Positions 55,038 to 64,000 of a stretch of DNA of 64,000 nucleotides are shown here, in pieces. This DNA is from Duganella flavida. GTDB taxonomy: Bacteria > Pseudomonadota > Gammaproteobacteria > Burkholderiales > Burkholderiaceae_D. The position numbers and the translations under genes are program-made. Every line of letters starts with the position of its first letter. The stretch's first letter is position 1. Below the pieces are notes generated by a model, which saw nothing but the letters and a program-made list of their open reading frames with translations, searched no databases and was not told the origin of the DNA. Location: NCBI RefSeq assembly GCF_009857445.1, contig NZ_WWCN01000004.1:62001-126000 (forward strand), given 5' to 3'.

Positions 55038-55643
55038 GGTGCTACCCCCGTTTTTACCGCGTTTTTTTAATGCAATGAATCCAGATGACTACCTTAGCGA
55101 GATTGCCGAGATGCAGCAAGCCCATGGTGCAGATATTGTTCCGGCTTATACCAATCGTGCTACACATCCGTTGCGCATGTCACAGTCTTGTAAGAAAGAT
55201 AGTGTAACCCTGTCGGTCAAAATCGGACACGAGGGCAAGCGAACGCTCGGCATGGCGCGGGAAGGGAAGCAGTGGATGGTGTCAGTCGGCGTTTCGTACA
55301 CTGTTTTGTTTCATTCCAACCAAAACAGTTTTTTTAAAGCAAATCTCGTTGCAAATCATTGTGTAAGCGCCGTTTGTTGATGTGCGTATCGCAACAGATG
55401 TAGTGCGGTAAGCTTACCGGCTAGCAACATTCTTGTAAAGCGCTATTTGTCTTGGGGGAATTATTCAGGTAAATATTGTTTAATAGCAATAATGTGAATT
55501 TTGATGTATGCTGCTACCGAGATCGTCCTACTTTAAGTTACGATTAGCAACCAAGCCAAAAAATTGCGCCTGAAGTAACCAGTTTTTAGCTGGATAGTGC
55601 GATGATGGAGGAGTAGGGCAGAATTATCCGACATGGCCAATAC
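55038..55643. promoter_or_regulatory. 606-bp divergent noncoding region between fliE and fliM
   Basis: AT-rich for this genome, especially beyond position 55290. It contains an intrinsic-terminator-like hairpin on the plus strand, a 14-bp palindrome CGGTAAGCTTACCG (55406-55419), and a GGAGGAG tract (55607-55613). One open frame on the plus strand (55075-55380, 101 codons) has low third-position GC and no ribosome binding site, so I do not call it. The region must hold the divergent promoters for fliEFGHIJ and fliMNPQR-flhBA. I saw no acceptable sigma-54 or FliA boxes. Confidence 0.6.
55300..55335 (+). terminator. Intrinsic-terminator-like hairpin on the plus strand
   Basis: Perfect 9-bp arms ACTGTTTTG and CAAAACAGT around a 12-base loop, followed at once by seven T. 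It can only stop plus-strand transcription, yet no plus-strand gene lies upstream of it before fliE's antisense; it could end a small RNA made in 55040-55300, or be a relic of a lost gene. Confidence 0.5.
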
Positions 55644-56543
55644 ATGACAACGACAAAACAGACGCAACATCAAGTACTGGACCCCAGCCTGCTGGGCCGT
55701 CCGGTGCACCTGCTGCATATCTTTGCGGCCCAGTTGCGCGACGATCTGACGCAGTCCATGCGCCTGAATATGAACCGCCGTTACTGGGGCGGCTTCCAGG
55801 TCGAGGAGGTGGCGTTCAGCCGCCTGGAAGGCAATGAAATCCGCAGCCGCTGGCTCAGTTTTGCCGCGCCGGCCGGCCAGATCGCCTTCTCGCTGGAGCG
55901 CAAAGTGCTGCTCAGCGTACTCAATTACCGTTATGGCAGCGGCGCCAAGGGCGAAGCCAAAGCCGAGGCCGCCGCGCCGGTGGACGAAAGTACGGTACGC
56001 GTGACCGCCACCGAAGAGCGTCTTGCTGTGGTGCTTGGGCAACAGTTGGCTGGCACCCTGGCCGGCCGTATCGAACTCAACCTCCCCGTGATCGAGAAGC
56101 CGGCCCTGGCCGAAGGCGAGGCGGTGGATGAGCATGCCGATACCGAATTCAAACCAGCACCCGGTTCGCATCCGGTCAAGGGCACCTGGGTAATCACCGT
56201 CACCGTGGCTGAGACCGCCGGTGGCGCGCGCGGCCAGTTCTGGTTTGCGCTCGACAAGAACCTGATGGCCAGCGTGCTGCGCGGCCTGCTGCGCGACCGC
56301 GACGCCGGCAAGAAATCCAAGGCCGCCGCCCCGTTGGCGCAGCGCCTGCAGGTGGGCCTGATAGGCCGCCTGGCCAGCAAGGAAGTCACGCTGGGCAGTT
56401 TGTACGATTTGCAGGTTGGCGATGTCATCCCGATCAGCCTGGCAAGAGCCGACGTCTTGCTCGAAGATTCCCGCCTGTTTACGGCCGCCGTCACCGAGCA
56501 CAAAGGCAAACTCTGTTTAACCTCTTTTGAAGACGCCGAATAA
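55644..56543 (+). CDS. fliM: Divergent flagellar motor switch protein FliM without the N-terminal CheY-binding motif
   Basis: A 299-residue protein in the place of fliM, just before fliN, fliP. The C-terminal 70 residues are a SpoA domain (RLASKEVTLGSLYDLQVGDV, IPISLARADVLLEDSRLF), and the middle has LRDDLTQSMRLNMNRR and FSLERKVLLSVLNYRYG in FliM order. The N-terminus (MTTTKQTQHQVLDPSLLGRP) has no LSQxEIDALL motif, by which FliM binds phospho-CheY. The family match is therefore remote, and the symbol is supported by position. No good ribosome binding site is next to the ATG; the start overlaps the stop of a four-codon frame (55633-55647). Confidence 0.82.
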   Translation: MTTTKQTQHQVLDPSLLGRPVHLLHIFAAQLRDDLTQSMRLNMNRRYWGGFQVEEVAFSRLEGNEIRSRWLSFAAPAGQIAFSLERKVLLSVLNYRYGSGAKGEAKAEAAAPVDESTVRVTATEERLAVVLGQQLAGTLAGRIELNLPVIEKPALAEGEAVDEHADTEFKPAPGSHPVKGTWVITVTVAETAGGARGQFWFALDKNLMASVLRGLLRDRDAGKKSKAAAPLAQRLQVGLIGRLASKEVTLGSLYDLQVGDVIPISLARADVLLEDSRLFTAAVTEHKGKLCLTSFEDAE

Positions 56544-56917
56544 TGATGAACATGAACGTAGCCAACCCTAGCGACGCCCTGCTGGAAGACCTGTCCGAAG
56601 AGATGATCATCGATCAGCCCGGCGCTGAACTGACCGATCTGCCGGCTGCACCCGCGCGCCGCGACTTGCCTGCCATGATGCGCAAGATTCCGGTCACGCT
56701 GACGCTGGAAGTGGGGTCGGCCCGCATCTCGCTGCAAGATCTGATGAACATCGGTCCGGATAGCGTGGTGGAGCTGGACGTGCTGGCCGGCGAACCGCTG
56801 GTCATCAAGGTGAATGGCACCGCCATCGGCCGCGCCGAAGTGGTGGTAGCAGGTGAAAACTACGGCCTCAAAGTGATCGACCTGGACGGCCTGAATCTCG
56901 ACATGATGACTCCATGA
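56543..56917 (+). CDS. fliN: Flagellar motor switch protein FliN
   Basis: A 124-residue protein with a C-terminal SpoA domain (KIPVTLTLEVGSARISLQDL, VVELDVLAGEPLVIKVNGT, IGRAEVVVAGENYGLKV). The acidic N-terminal 40 residues are typical linker. It makes the lower C ring and docks FliH. It starts at the fliM stop (TAATG) and overlaps fliP by 4 bp. Confidence 0.95.
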   Translation: MMNMNVANPSDALLEDLSEEMIIDQPGAELTDLPAAPARRDLPAMMRKIPVTLTLEVGSARISLQDLMNIGPDSVVELDVLAGEPLVIKVNGTAIGRAEVVVAGENYGLKVIDLDGLNLDMMTP

Positions 56918-57687
56918 CCTGGAGCTTGAACTTGCAGTGGCGGCGCCGCCTGCTGGCGCTCGCGCCCGTTGCTGCCTTGCTGGGCCTGGCTTGCTTGCCG
57001 GGCGCGGCCCACGCGGTGGACCTGCTGGCCAGCGTGGTGCCGGGAGCGAAGACCGAACTGACGGTCAAGATGCAAATCCTGATCATCATGACCTTGCTGG
57101 GCTTGCTCCCAGTGATGGTCATGATGATGACCAGCTTTACCCGTTTTGTGATTGTGCTGTCGCTGCTGCGCCAGGCTCTGGGCCTGCAGCAGGGCTTGCC
57201 CAACCGGGTGATTACCGGCGTGGCGCTGATCCTGACGCTGCTGGTGATGCGCCCGGTCGGCAATGAAATCTGGACCCAGGCCTTCGTGCCGTACGACCAG
57301 GACAAGATCGGACTGGAAACCGCGCTGCAGCTGGCCGAAAAGCCGGTGTCGCGCTTCATGCTGGCGCAAACCAGCAAGGCCGCGCTGCAGCAGATCGCCC
57401 ACCTGGCCGGCGAAGACAAGATTACCGAACCATCGCAGCACGCCTTTACCGTCAAGCTGGCGGCGTTCGTGCTGTCGGAACTGAAGACCGCGTTCCAGAT
57501 CGGCTGCATGCTGTTCATTCCGTTTTTGGTGATCGACCTGGTGGTGTCCTCGGTGCTGATGGCGATGGGTATGATGATGCTGTCGCCGCTGGTGATTTCG
57601 CTGCCGTTCAAGCTGCTGCTGTTCGTGCTGGTCGATGGCTGGACCCTGACCGTGAATACGCTGGTGACCAGCGTGCAGGCCTACTGA
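56914..57687 (+). CDS. fliP: Flagellar export gate protein FliP
   Basis: A 257-residue membrane protein with a cleavable-type signal sequence (about 1-33) and four helices. ILIIMTLLGLLPVMVMMMTS and TRFVIVLSLLRQALGLQQGL with PNRVITGVALILTLLVM are the signature. FliP, FliQ and FliR form the export channel. There is no fliO between fliN and fliP. Confidence 0.97.
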   Translation: MTWSLNLQWRRRLLALAPVAALLGLACLPGAAHAVDLLASVVPGAKTELTVKMQILIIMTLLGLLPVMVMMMTSFTRFVIVLSLLRQALGLQQGLPNRVITGVALILTLLVMRPVGNEIWTQAFVPYDQDKIGLETALQLAEKPVSRFMLAQTSKAALQQIAHLAGEDKITEPSQHAFTVKLAAFVLSELKTAFQIGCMLFIPFLVIDLVVSSVLMAMGMMMLSPLVISLPFKLLLFVLVDGWTLTVNTLVTSVQAY

Positions 57688-57703
57688 AGAAGAGGCGCAC
57701 CTT

Positions 57704-57976
57704 ATGCTGACTCCTGAAATTGCCGTCGACCTGGTCGTCGAGTCGCTGCACATTGTGATGCTGCTGGTGGTGATCCTGGTCGTGCCCGGCCTGGTCACCG
57801 GCTTGCTGGTGGCGCTGTTCCAGGCCGCTACCCAGATTAATGAACAGACCCTGAGTTTCCTACCGAGGTTGCTGATCACGCTGCTGGCCATCATCCTGGC
57901 CGGGCGCTGGATGGCGACTTATCTGATGGACTTCTGTGTGTCCATCTTTACCCGCGCCGCCACGCTGGTCGGCTAG
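57704..57976 (+). CDS. fliQ: Flagellar export gate protein FliQ
   Basis: A 90-residue protein with two membrane helices (ESLHIVMLLVVILVVPGLVT, FLPRLLITLLAIILAGRWM) around LFQAATQINEQTLS. It lies 16 bp after fliP. Confidence 0.97.
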   Translation: MLTPEIAVDLVVESLHIVMLLVVILVVPGLVTGLLVALFQAATQINEQTLSFLPRLLITLLAIILAGRWMATYLMDFCVSIFTRAATLVG

Positions 57977-57986
57977 CTTTACTGCC

Positions 57987-58766
57987 ATGGAATCCGTCCT
58001 CGCCCAGTTGCTGCCGCTGCTGACCGCCATCTGGTGGCCGTTCTGCCGCATCCTGGCGATGTTCATCGGCGCGCCGGTGCTGGGCGAGGCAGTGACGCCG
58101 ACCACGGTGCGGATTCTGATCGCGCTGGTGCTGGCCATCCTGATGCTGCCGCTGACCGGCGGCCATCCGCCGATCAATCCATTTTCCATGCACGGCGTTG
58201 TCGCCACCATCGAGCAGGGCCTGCTGGGCTTTGTGCTGGGGCTGGCGTTCCACTTTGCGATGTCGGTGATCGGTGTGCTGGGCTTCATGGTGTCATCGCA
58301 GATGGGCTTGTCGATGGCGGTGATGAATGACCCGCTCAACGGCCAATCGTCGGACGTGACCTCGGCGCTGCTGTCGACGCTGGCCATCATTGTGTTCTTT
58401 GCGATTGATGGCCATCTGGTGATTGCCAACGTGATCGGCCAAAGTTTCAAGGCGTGGCCACTGGGACAGGGCTTTGGCCCGGGATTGCTGGAAGCGGTGG
58501 CCTACAATGTGGCGTGGATTTTTTCGGCCGCCATGCTGCTGGCCATCCCGGTGGTGTTTTCCACGCTGGTGGTGCAGCTCGGCTTCGGCTTTTTGAACCG
58601 TGTGGCGCCCAGCCTGAATTTGTTCGCGCTGGGTTTTTCCGTGATCACTATCTTCGGCCTGCTGATGCTGGCGCAGGTGGTGAAGTTCATCCCCGAGCAC
58701 TATATCCGCATGACCAATATGGTGCTGGAGATGATACGTCAGCAAATGCAGGTGGCGCATGGCTGA
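57987..58766 (+). CDS. fliR: Flagellar export gate protein FliR
   Basis: A 259-residue protein with about six membrane helices. RILAMFIGAPVLGEAVTPTT, VSSQMGLSMAVMNDPLNGQ and FGFLNRVAPSLNLFALGFSV are the motifs. The ATG 10 bp after the fliQ stop is used; an upstream in-frame ATG lies within fliQ. It overlaps flhB by 8 bp. Confidence 0.96.
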   Translation: MESVLAQLLPLLTAIWWPFCRILAMFIGAPVLGEAVTPTTVRILIALVLAILMLPLTGGHPPINPFSMHGVVATIEQGLLGFVLGLAFHFAMSVIGVLGFMVSSQMGLSMAVMNDPLNGQSSDVTSALLSTLAIIVFFAIDGHLVIANVIGQSFKAWPLGQGFGPGLLEAVAYNVAWIFSAAMLLAIPVVFSTLVVQLGFGFLNRVAPSLNLFALGFSVITIFGLLMLAQVVKFIPEHYIRMTNMVLEMIRQQMQVAHG

Positions 58767-59891
58767 CGAGAGCACAGGCGATAAAACAGAAAAGGCTTCA
58801 CAGCAGAAGCTGAAGAAGTCACGCCAGGAAGGGCAGGTGGTCCGCTCGCGCGACCTGTCGACTGCGATCGGGATCCTGGTCAGCCTCAAGCTGTTCGTCT
58901 ACCTGCTGCCCGGCTATCTGATGGAATTTAACGAAATCTTCCACCAGAGTTTTGCGCCATTCGACAGTGATGGCGCCATCGACAACGCCATGTCGACCGT
59001 GTTCAGCAGCTCGATGTGGTTGCTGATCAAGATGGTGCTGCCACTGTTTGTGGTGCCGCTGTTTATCATGCTGGGCGCCATGGTGCCGGGCGGCTGGGTG
59101 GTCTCGACCAGCCATTGGGAACCCAAGCTGTCGCGCATGAGCCCGGCGGCTAATCTTGGTCGCCTGTTCAGCGGCAAGCATGCGTTTGAAGTGGCAATCT
59201 CGATTGGCAAGGCAGGTGTGCTGATTGCGGTGCTGATCCACGTCGCCCGTTCCAGTGTGAACGACTACACCCAGCTGCAGATGATGCCGATGGGGCAGGC
59301 CATGCTGAACGGCTCCAACCTGATGCTGGACGGCTTGATGTCGATGGTGGCGGTGTTCGTCATCTTCGCGCTGGTGGACGTGCCGGCGCAGGCCTGGTTC
59401 TTCGCCAAGAATCAGCGCATGTCCAAGCAGGATTTGAAGGAAGAGCATAAATCGACCGAGGGCCGGCCCGAGGTCAAGCAGCGTATCCGCCAGTTGCAGC
59501 GGGCACTGGCGCGGCGCAGCGCGCGCAAGAGCGTGCCGACTGCCGACGTGGTAATCGTCAACCCGGAGCACTATGCAGTGGCGCTCAAGTACGATGCCCT
59601 CAAGGCCGAGGCGCCGTTCGTGATCGCCAAAGGCGTCGATGAAATGGCGCTGTACATCAAGCAGCTGGCCACCGAATTCAAGATTGAAGTGATGGAGCTG
59701 CCGCCGCTGGCGCGCGCCATCTACAACACCAGCCAGGTCAACCAGCAGATTCCGGTGCAGCTGTATCAAGCCGTATCGCAAGTGCTGAACTATGTGCTGC
59801 AGTTGCAAGCATTCCGTACCGGACGGCGCGCCGCCGAACCGGAACGTCCAAAAGAAGTTGTTGTACCTACATCCATGAGCGAGGTTAAGCA

Positions 59892-59895
<4 letters not shown>
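58759..59895 (+). CDS. flhB: Flagellar export gate and substrate-switch protein FlhB
   Basis: A 378-residue protein with four helices and a cytoplasmic C-terminal domain. N-terminus DKTEKASQQKLKKSRQEGQV is typical. The self-cleaving loop reads VIVNPEHYAVALKYD where the usual flagellar FlhB has NPTH; Asn and Pro, between which the chain is cut, are kept. FlhB changes export from hook to filament proteins on FliK's signal. It overlaps fliR and flhA. Confidence 0.96.
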
Positions 59896-61975
<2,080 letters not shown>

Positions 61976-61979
<4 letters not shown>

Positions 61980-62947
61980 GCGCTCTCGGAGAACAAATCA
62001 TCGGCGATGGCGGGCTGCGACAGCAGTACCGCCACTTCCGCCATCGCGCGGAACAGGGCTTGCGTCAGGGCCGCCGTGTGCATGCGGCTTGGGTGGGAAT
62101 GTTCGCCGGTCGCGGCCGGCAGTTCGCGGCGCAGGCGGCAGCGCAGGATGCTCAGGCCGGAGCGGCTGACCACCGCTGCCAACTGTGGCAGCAAGTCGCG
62201 CATGTGCTGCATGGCCGAGGTTTGCGCAGCGCCCACTTCCAGCACCACGCCATTGCCGCTGGCCGGCTCCATCTGGATCACCACCCGGCCCACGCCGGGC
62301 AGCATCAGCTCCAGTCGCAAGGCCACGCGCGTGCGGCGACGGCGGTTGCGGTCGTATTCTTCATCATCCTTGACCACCACTTTCAGCACCAGCCGTTCCG
62401 CGCCCCAGGCGTAGACGGCAAAGCGCCATGGTTCCATCTCGGTCACCAGCGGCGTGCCGGGACGGCCGTCGCGCATCGAGGAGGGGGTGTTATCGGCCAT
62501 GAACAGACTGGCGGGCAGGTGCTGGCCGGTGGCTTGCTCCAGCCAGGCGGCACGTTGTTCGCTGTAGGTGCGCACCATCACTTGCCACGAGGCGGCCATG
62601 GCGCTGGTATCAGGCGGCTGCCAGACCATCTGGCGTGACAGGAACAGCTGGTTGGGACGCATGGCGGCGGGATCGCCGGCATCTGGCACTTCGCCCAAGG
62701 CGGCGGCCAGCGCCTCGGCATGCGAGGGCGGCAGTGTTTGTTGCTGATCCGGGCCATCGAGGATGGCGCCAACGGCATTGGGGCCGTTGGTACTGTTCGG
62801 GCCACTGGGGCCGAGCGGACCAACCGGAAAATCGACATCGATCGTGCCATCGCTGCCCGGTACGCGCGCGACCTGTCCTGGCTGCGCTTGCGGCCGGTCC
62901 GGTACGCCAAGCGGGCGTAAAGAGGGTCCGATACGATCTACAGCCAT
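61976..62947 (-). CDS. Uncharacterised flagellar-cluster protein with FliK C-terminal-like domain
   Basis: A 323-residue protein that I do not recognise by name. The first 80 residues are Pro/Gly-rich and include a short collagen-like run (GPLGPSGPNSTNGPN). The middle has MEPWRFAVYAWGAERLVLKV. Residues about 205-280 (RVALRLELMLPGVGRVVIQM, then VVLEVGAAQTSAMQHMRDLL, RSGLSILRCRLR) follow the pattern of the FliK hook domain: hydrophobic strands, a PxxG turn and a helix then strand. No signal peptide. The cluster already has a fliK. It lies 105 bp after the flagellin gene, beyond its terminator, and converges on flhA. A second length-control or export-related protein is an inference only. Confidence 0.55.
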
Positions 62948-62975
62948 CAGGCTCGCTTTCTGGAAATGCGTGTAT

Positions 62976-63010
62976 AAAAAAAGCCAACCGAAAAGCTCCG
63001 GTTGGCCCTT
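62976..63010 (-). terminator. Rho-independent terminator of the flagellin gene
   Basis: Perfect 8-bp arms GCCAACCG and CGGTTGGC (62983-62990 and 62999-63006) around an 8-base loop; on the minus strand a seven-T tract follows. It lies 47 bp after the flagellin stop and separates the strongly expressed filament gene from the FliK-C-like gene. Confidence 0.93.
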
Positions 63011-63052
63011 TTAGTAAACCGGATATCAGAAGATGTCCGGATATTACTACGA

Positions 63053-63958
63053 TTACTGCAGCAGGGACATAACCAGCGACGAGGTGCTGTTCGACTGTTT
63101 CAACATCGCGGTGCCAGCTTGCAGCAGCATCTGCGACGAGGTCATGTTCGACGATTCAGCAGCGAAGTCGGTGTCCATGATGCGGCCGGTTGCAGCCTTG
63201 GTGTTGGTCGAGATGTTCGACAAGTTGTTGTACACGTGGTCCAGGCGGTTAGCGGTAGCACCCAGCGACGAACGTACCGAACCAACTTGGTCGATTGCGG
63301 TCGAAATGGTGTCGATGGTGGCGTTAGCAGCGGTCTGGCCGGCGGTGTTGGTGGCGCCAGCAGCGGTACCGTCCGAACCGTCCGAGATTTCAACGCCAAC
63401 TGCGGCGCCGCCAGCAGCGTAACGTGCGCTCACGGTGCCCAGGCTGGTGGTCAGCGTGGTCATCGCAGTCGTCAGATCCATGCTCATGGTTTCCGACTTG
63501 CTTGCGCCGATCTGGAAGGTCATGGCCGAAGCGATGCTACCGCCGTCCAGCAGCTTGGCGCCGCCGAAGGTGGTGTTTTTCATGACGTTGTTCAGCTCGC
63601 TACCCAGAGCGTCGTATTCCGACTGCAGAGCAGCCTGGTCTTTTGCGGTCGACGATGCGTCAGCTGCTTGGGTGGCCAGGTCTTTCATGCGGGTCAGCAT
63701 GGTGGTCACTTCGTCAAACGCGCCTTCGGCGGTTTGCAGCATCGAGATCGAGTTTTGGGTGTTGCGCATGGCCATGGCCATACCGCTGGTTTGGGCTTTC
63801 AGACGGGTTGCGATTTGCAGGCCTGCAGCGTCGTCCATGGCCGAATTGACACGGAAGCCGGTGCTCAGGCGGGTCTGCGAAGTCGACAGTGCCGACTGGG
63901 TGCGACCGATCGAGTTCTGTGCGGAAAGGGCCGCAGAATTAGTGTGAAGGCTCAGCAT
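63053..63958 (-). CDS. Flagellin, lateral (LafA) type
   Basis: A 301-residue filament protein. N-terminal D0/D1: MLSLHTNSAALSAQNSIGRT, then SALSTSQTRLSTGFRVNSAM and DDAAGLQIATRLKAQ. C-terminal D1/D0: SVRSSLGATANRLDHVYNNL, ending QSNSTSSLVMSLLQ. It has a very short variable centre (Gly/Ala/Thr-rich, about 170-215), so the filament lacks large outer domains. The MLSLHTN start differs from the MAQVINTN start common in primary FliC proteins and fits lateral flagellins. AGGAG lies 7 bp before the ATG; the promoter is outside the window. Confidence 0.93.
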   Translation of the reverse strand: MLSLHTNSAALSAQNSIGRTQSALSTSQTRLSTGFRVNSAMDDAAGLQIATRLKAQTSGMAMAMRNTQNSISMLQTAEGAFDEVTTMLTRMKDLATQAADASSTAKDQAALQSEYDALGSELNNVMKNTTFGGAKLLDGGSIASAMTFQIGASKSETMSMDLTTAMTTLTTSLGTVSARYAAGGAAVGVEISDGSDGTAAGATNTAGQTAANATIDTISTAIDQVGSVRSSLGATANRLDHVYNNLSNISTNTKAATGRIMDTDFAAESSNMTSSQMLLQAGTAMLKQSNSTSSLVMSLLQ

Positions 63959-64000
63959 GAAATAACTCCTGGTAGGTGGATTCAGTTCGGAGCAACGGAT

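Noticed and set aside
55075-55380. 101-codon plus-strand frame in the fliE-fliM gap
   Set aside because: Low third-position GC unlike every neighbouring gene, no ribosome binding site, and an intrinsic-terminator-like hairpin lies inside it.

Overview
The window looks like part of a betaproteobacterial chromosome, most likely Oxalobacteraceae (Massilia / Duganella / Janthinobacterium type). This is inferred from the high-GC coding sequence with strong third-position GC bias, the recC-recB-recD order, the abundance of large hybrid kinases and GGDEF/EAL proteins, and the flagellar gene content. No rRNA, tRNA, CRISPR array, IS element or prophage was recognised.

Region 1 (1-10776) is signal transduction. 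A minus-strand operon runs REC-GGDEF-EAL protein, then a soluble hybrid kinase with about 15 HAMP-like modules, then a CheR-like protein cut by the left edge whose catalytic motifs look lost. Facing away from it is a CHASE-domain membrane hybrid kinase. Region 2 (10813-19860) is a tightly overlapping recC-recB-recD operon for the RecBCD recombination nuclease. Region 3 (19861-30065) is a housekeeping mix: a perfect 30-bp palindrome, a PBP7-type endopeptidase, a sulfate-binding protein, a GNAT acetyltransferase, a class II glutamine amidotransferase, a degenerate EAL protein, a stand-alone TonB-C protein, a MepK-like Tat lipoprotein, an unknown protein, a cystine-type binding protein plus permease without an ATPase gene, and a PAS-PAS-GGDEF-EAL protein.

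Region 4 (30076-63958) is an almost complete flagellar system in one block. Reading left to right: unknown (LafW-like candidate), flgL, flgK, flgJ (rod part only), flgI, H, G, F, E, D, C, B (all minus); flgA (+); a separate FlgJ-type glucosaminidase, flgN, flgM, motB, motA, fliA, fliL, fliK, fliT, fliS, fliD, fliJ, I, H, G, F, E (all minus); then fliM, N, P, Q, R, flhB, flhA (+); then a FliK-C-like unknown and a flagellin (minus). The order fliDSTKLA-motAB next to fliEFGHIJ, fliMNPQR-flhBA without fliO, and the absence of any chemotaxis gene are the layout of lateral / Flag-2 flagellar clusters rather than of the usual primary cluster. fliM, flhB and flgJ carry departures from the primary-system norm that fit this reading.

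Together the block encodes basal body and switch (FliEFGMN), export gate (FliPQR, FlhAB, FliHIJ), rod, rings and hook (FlgB-I, FliK), junction and cap (FlgK, FlgL, FliD), chaperones (FlgN, FliS, FliT), stator (MotAB, FliL), filament, and a self-contained FliA/FlgM late-gene switch. No master regulator (FlhDC or the sigma-54 activator LafK) is encoded here; the place where LafK sits in other lateral systems is a 606-bp noncoding divergent region.
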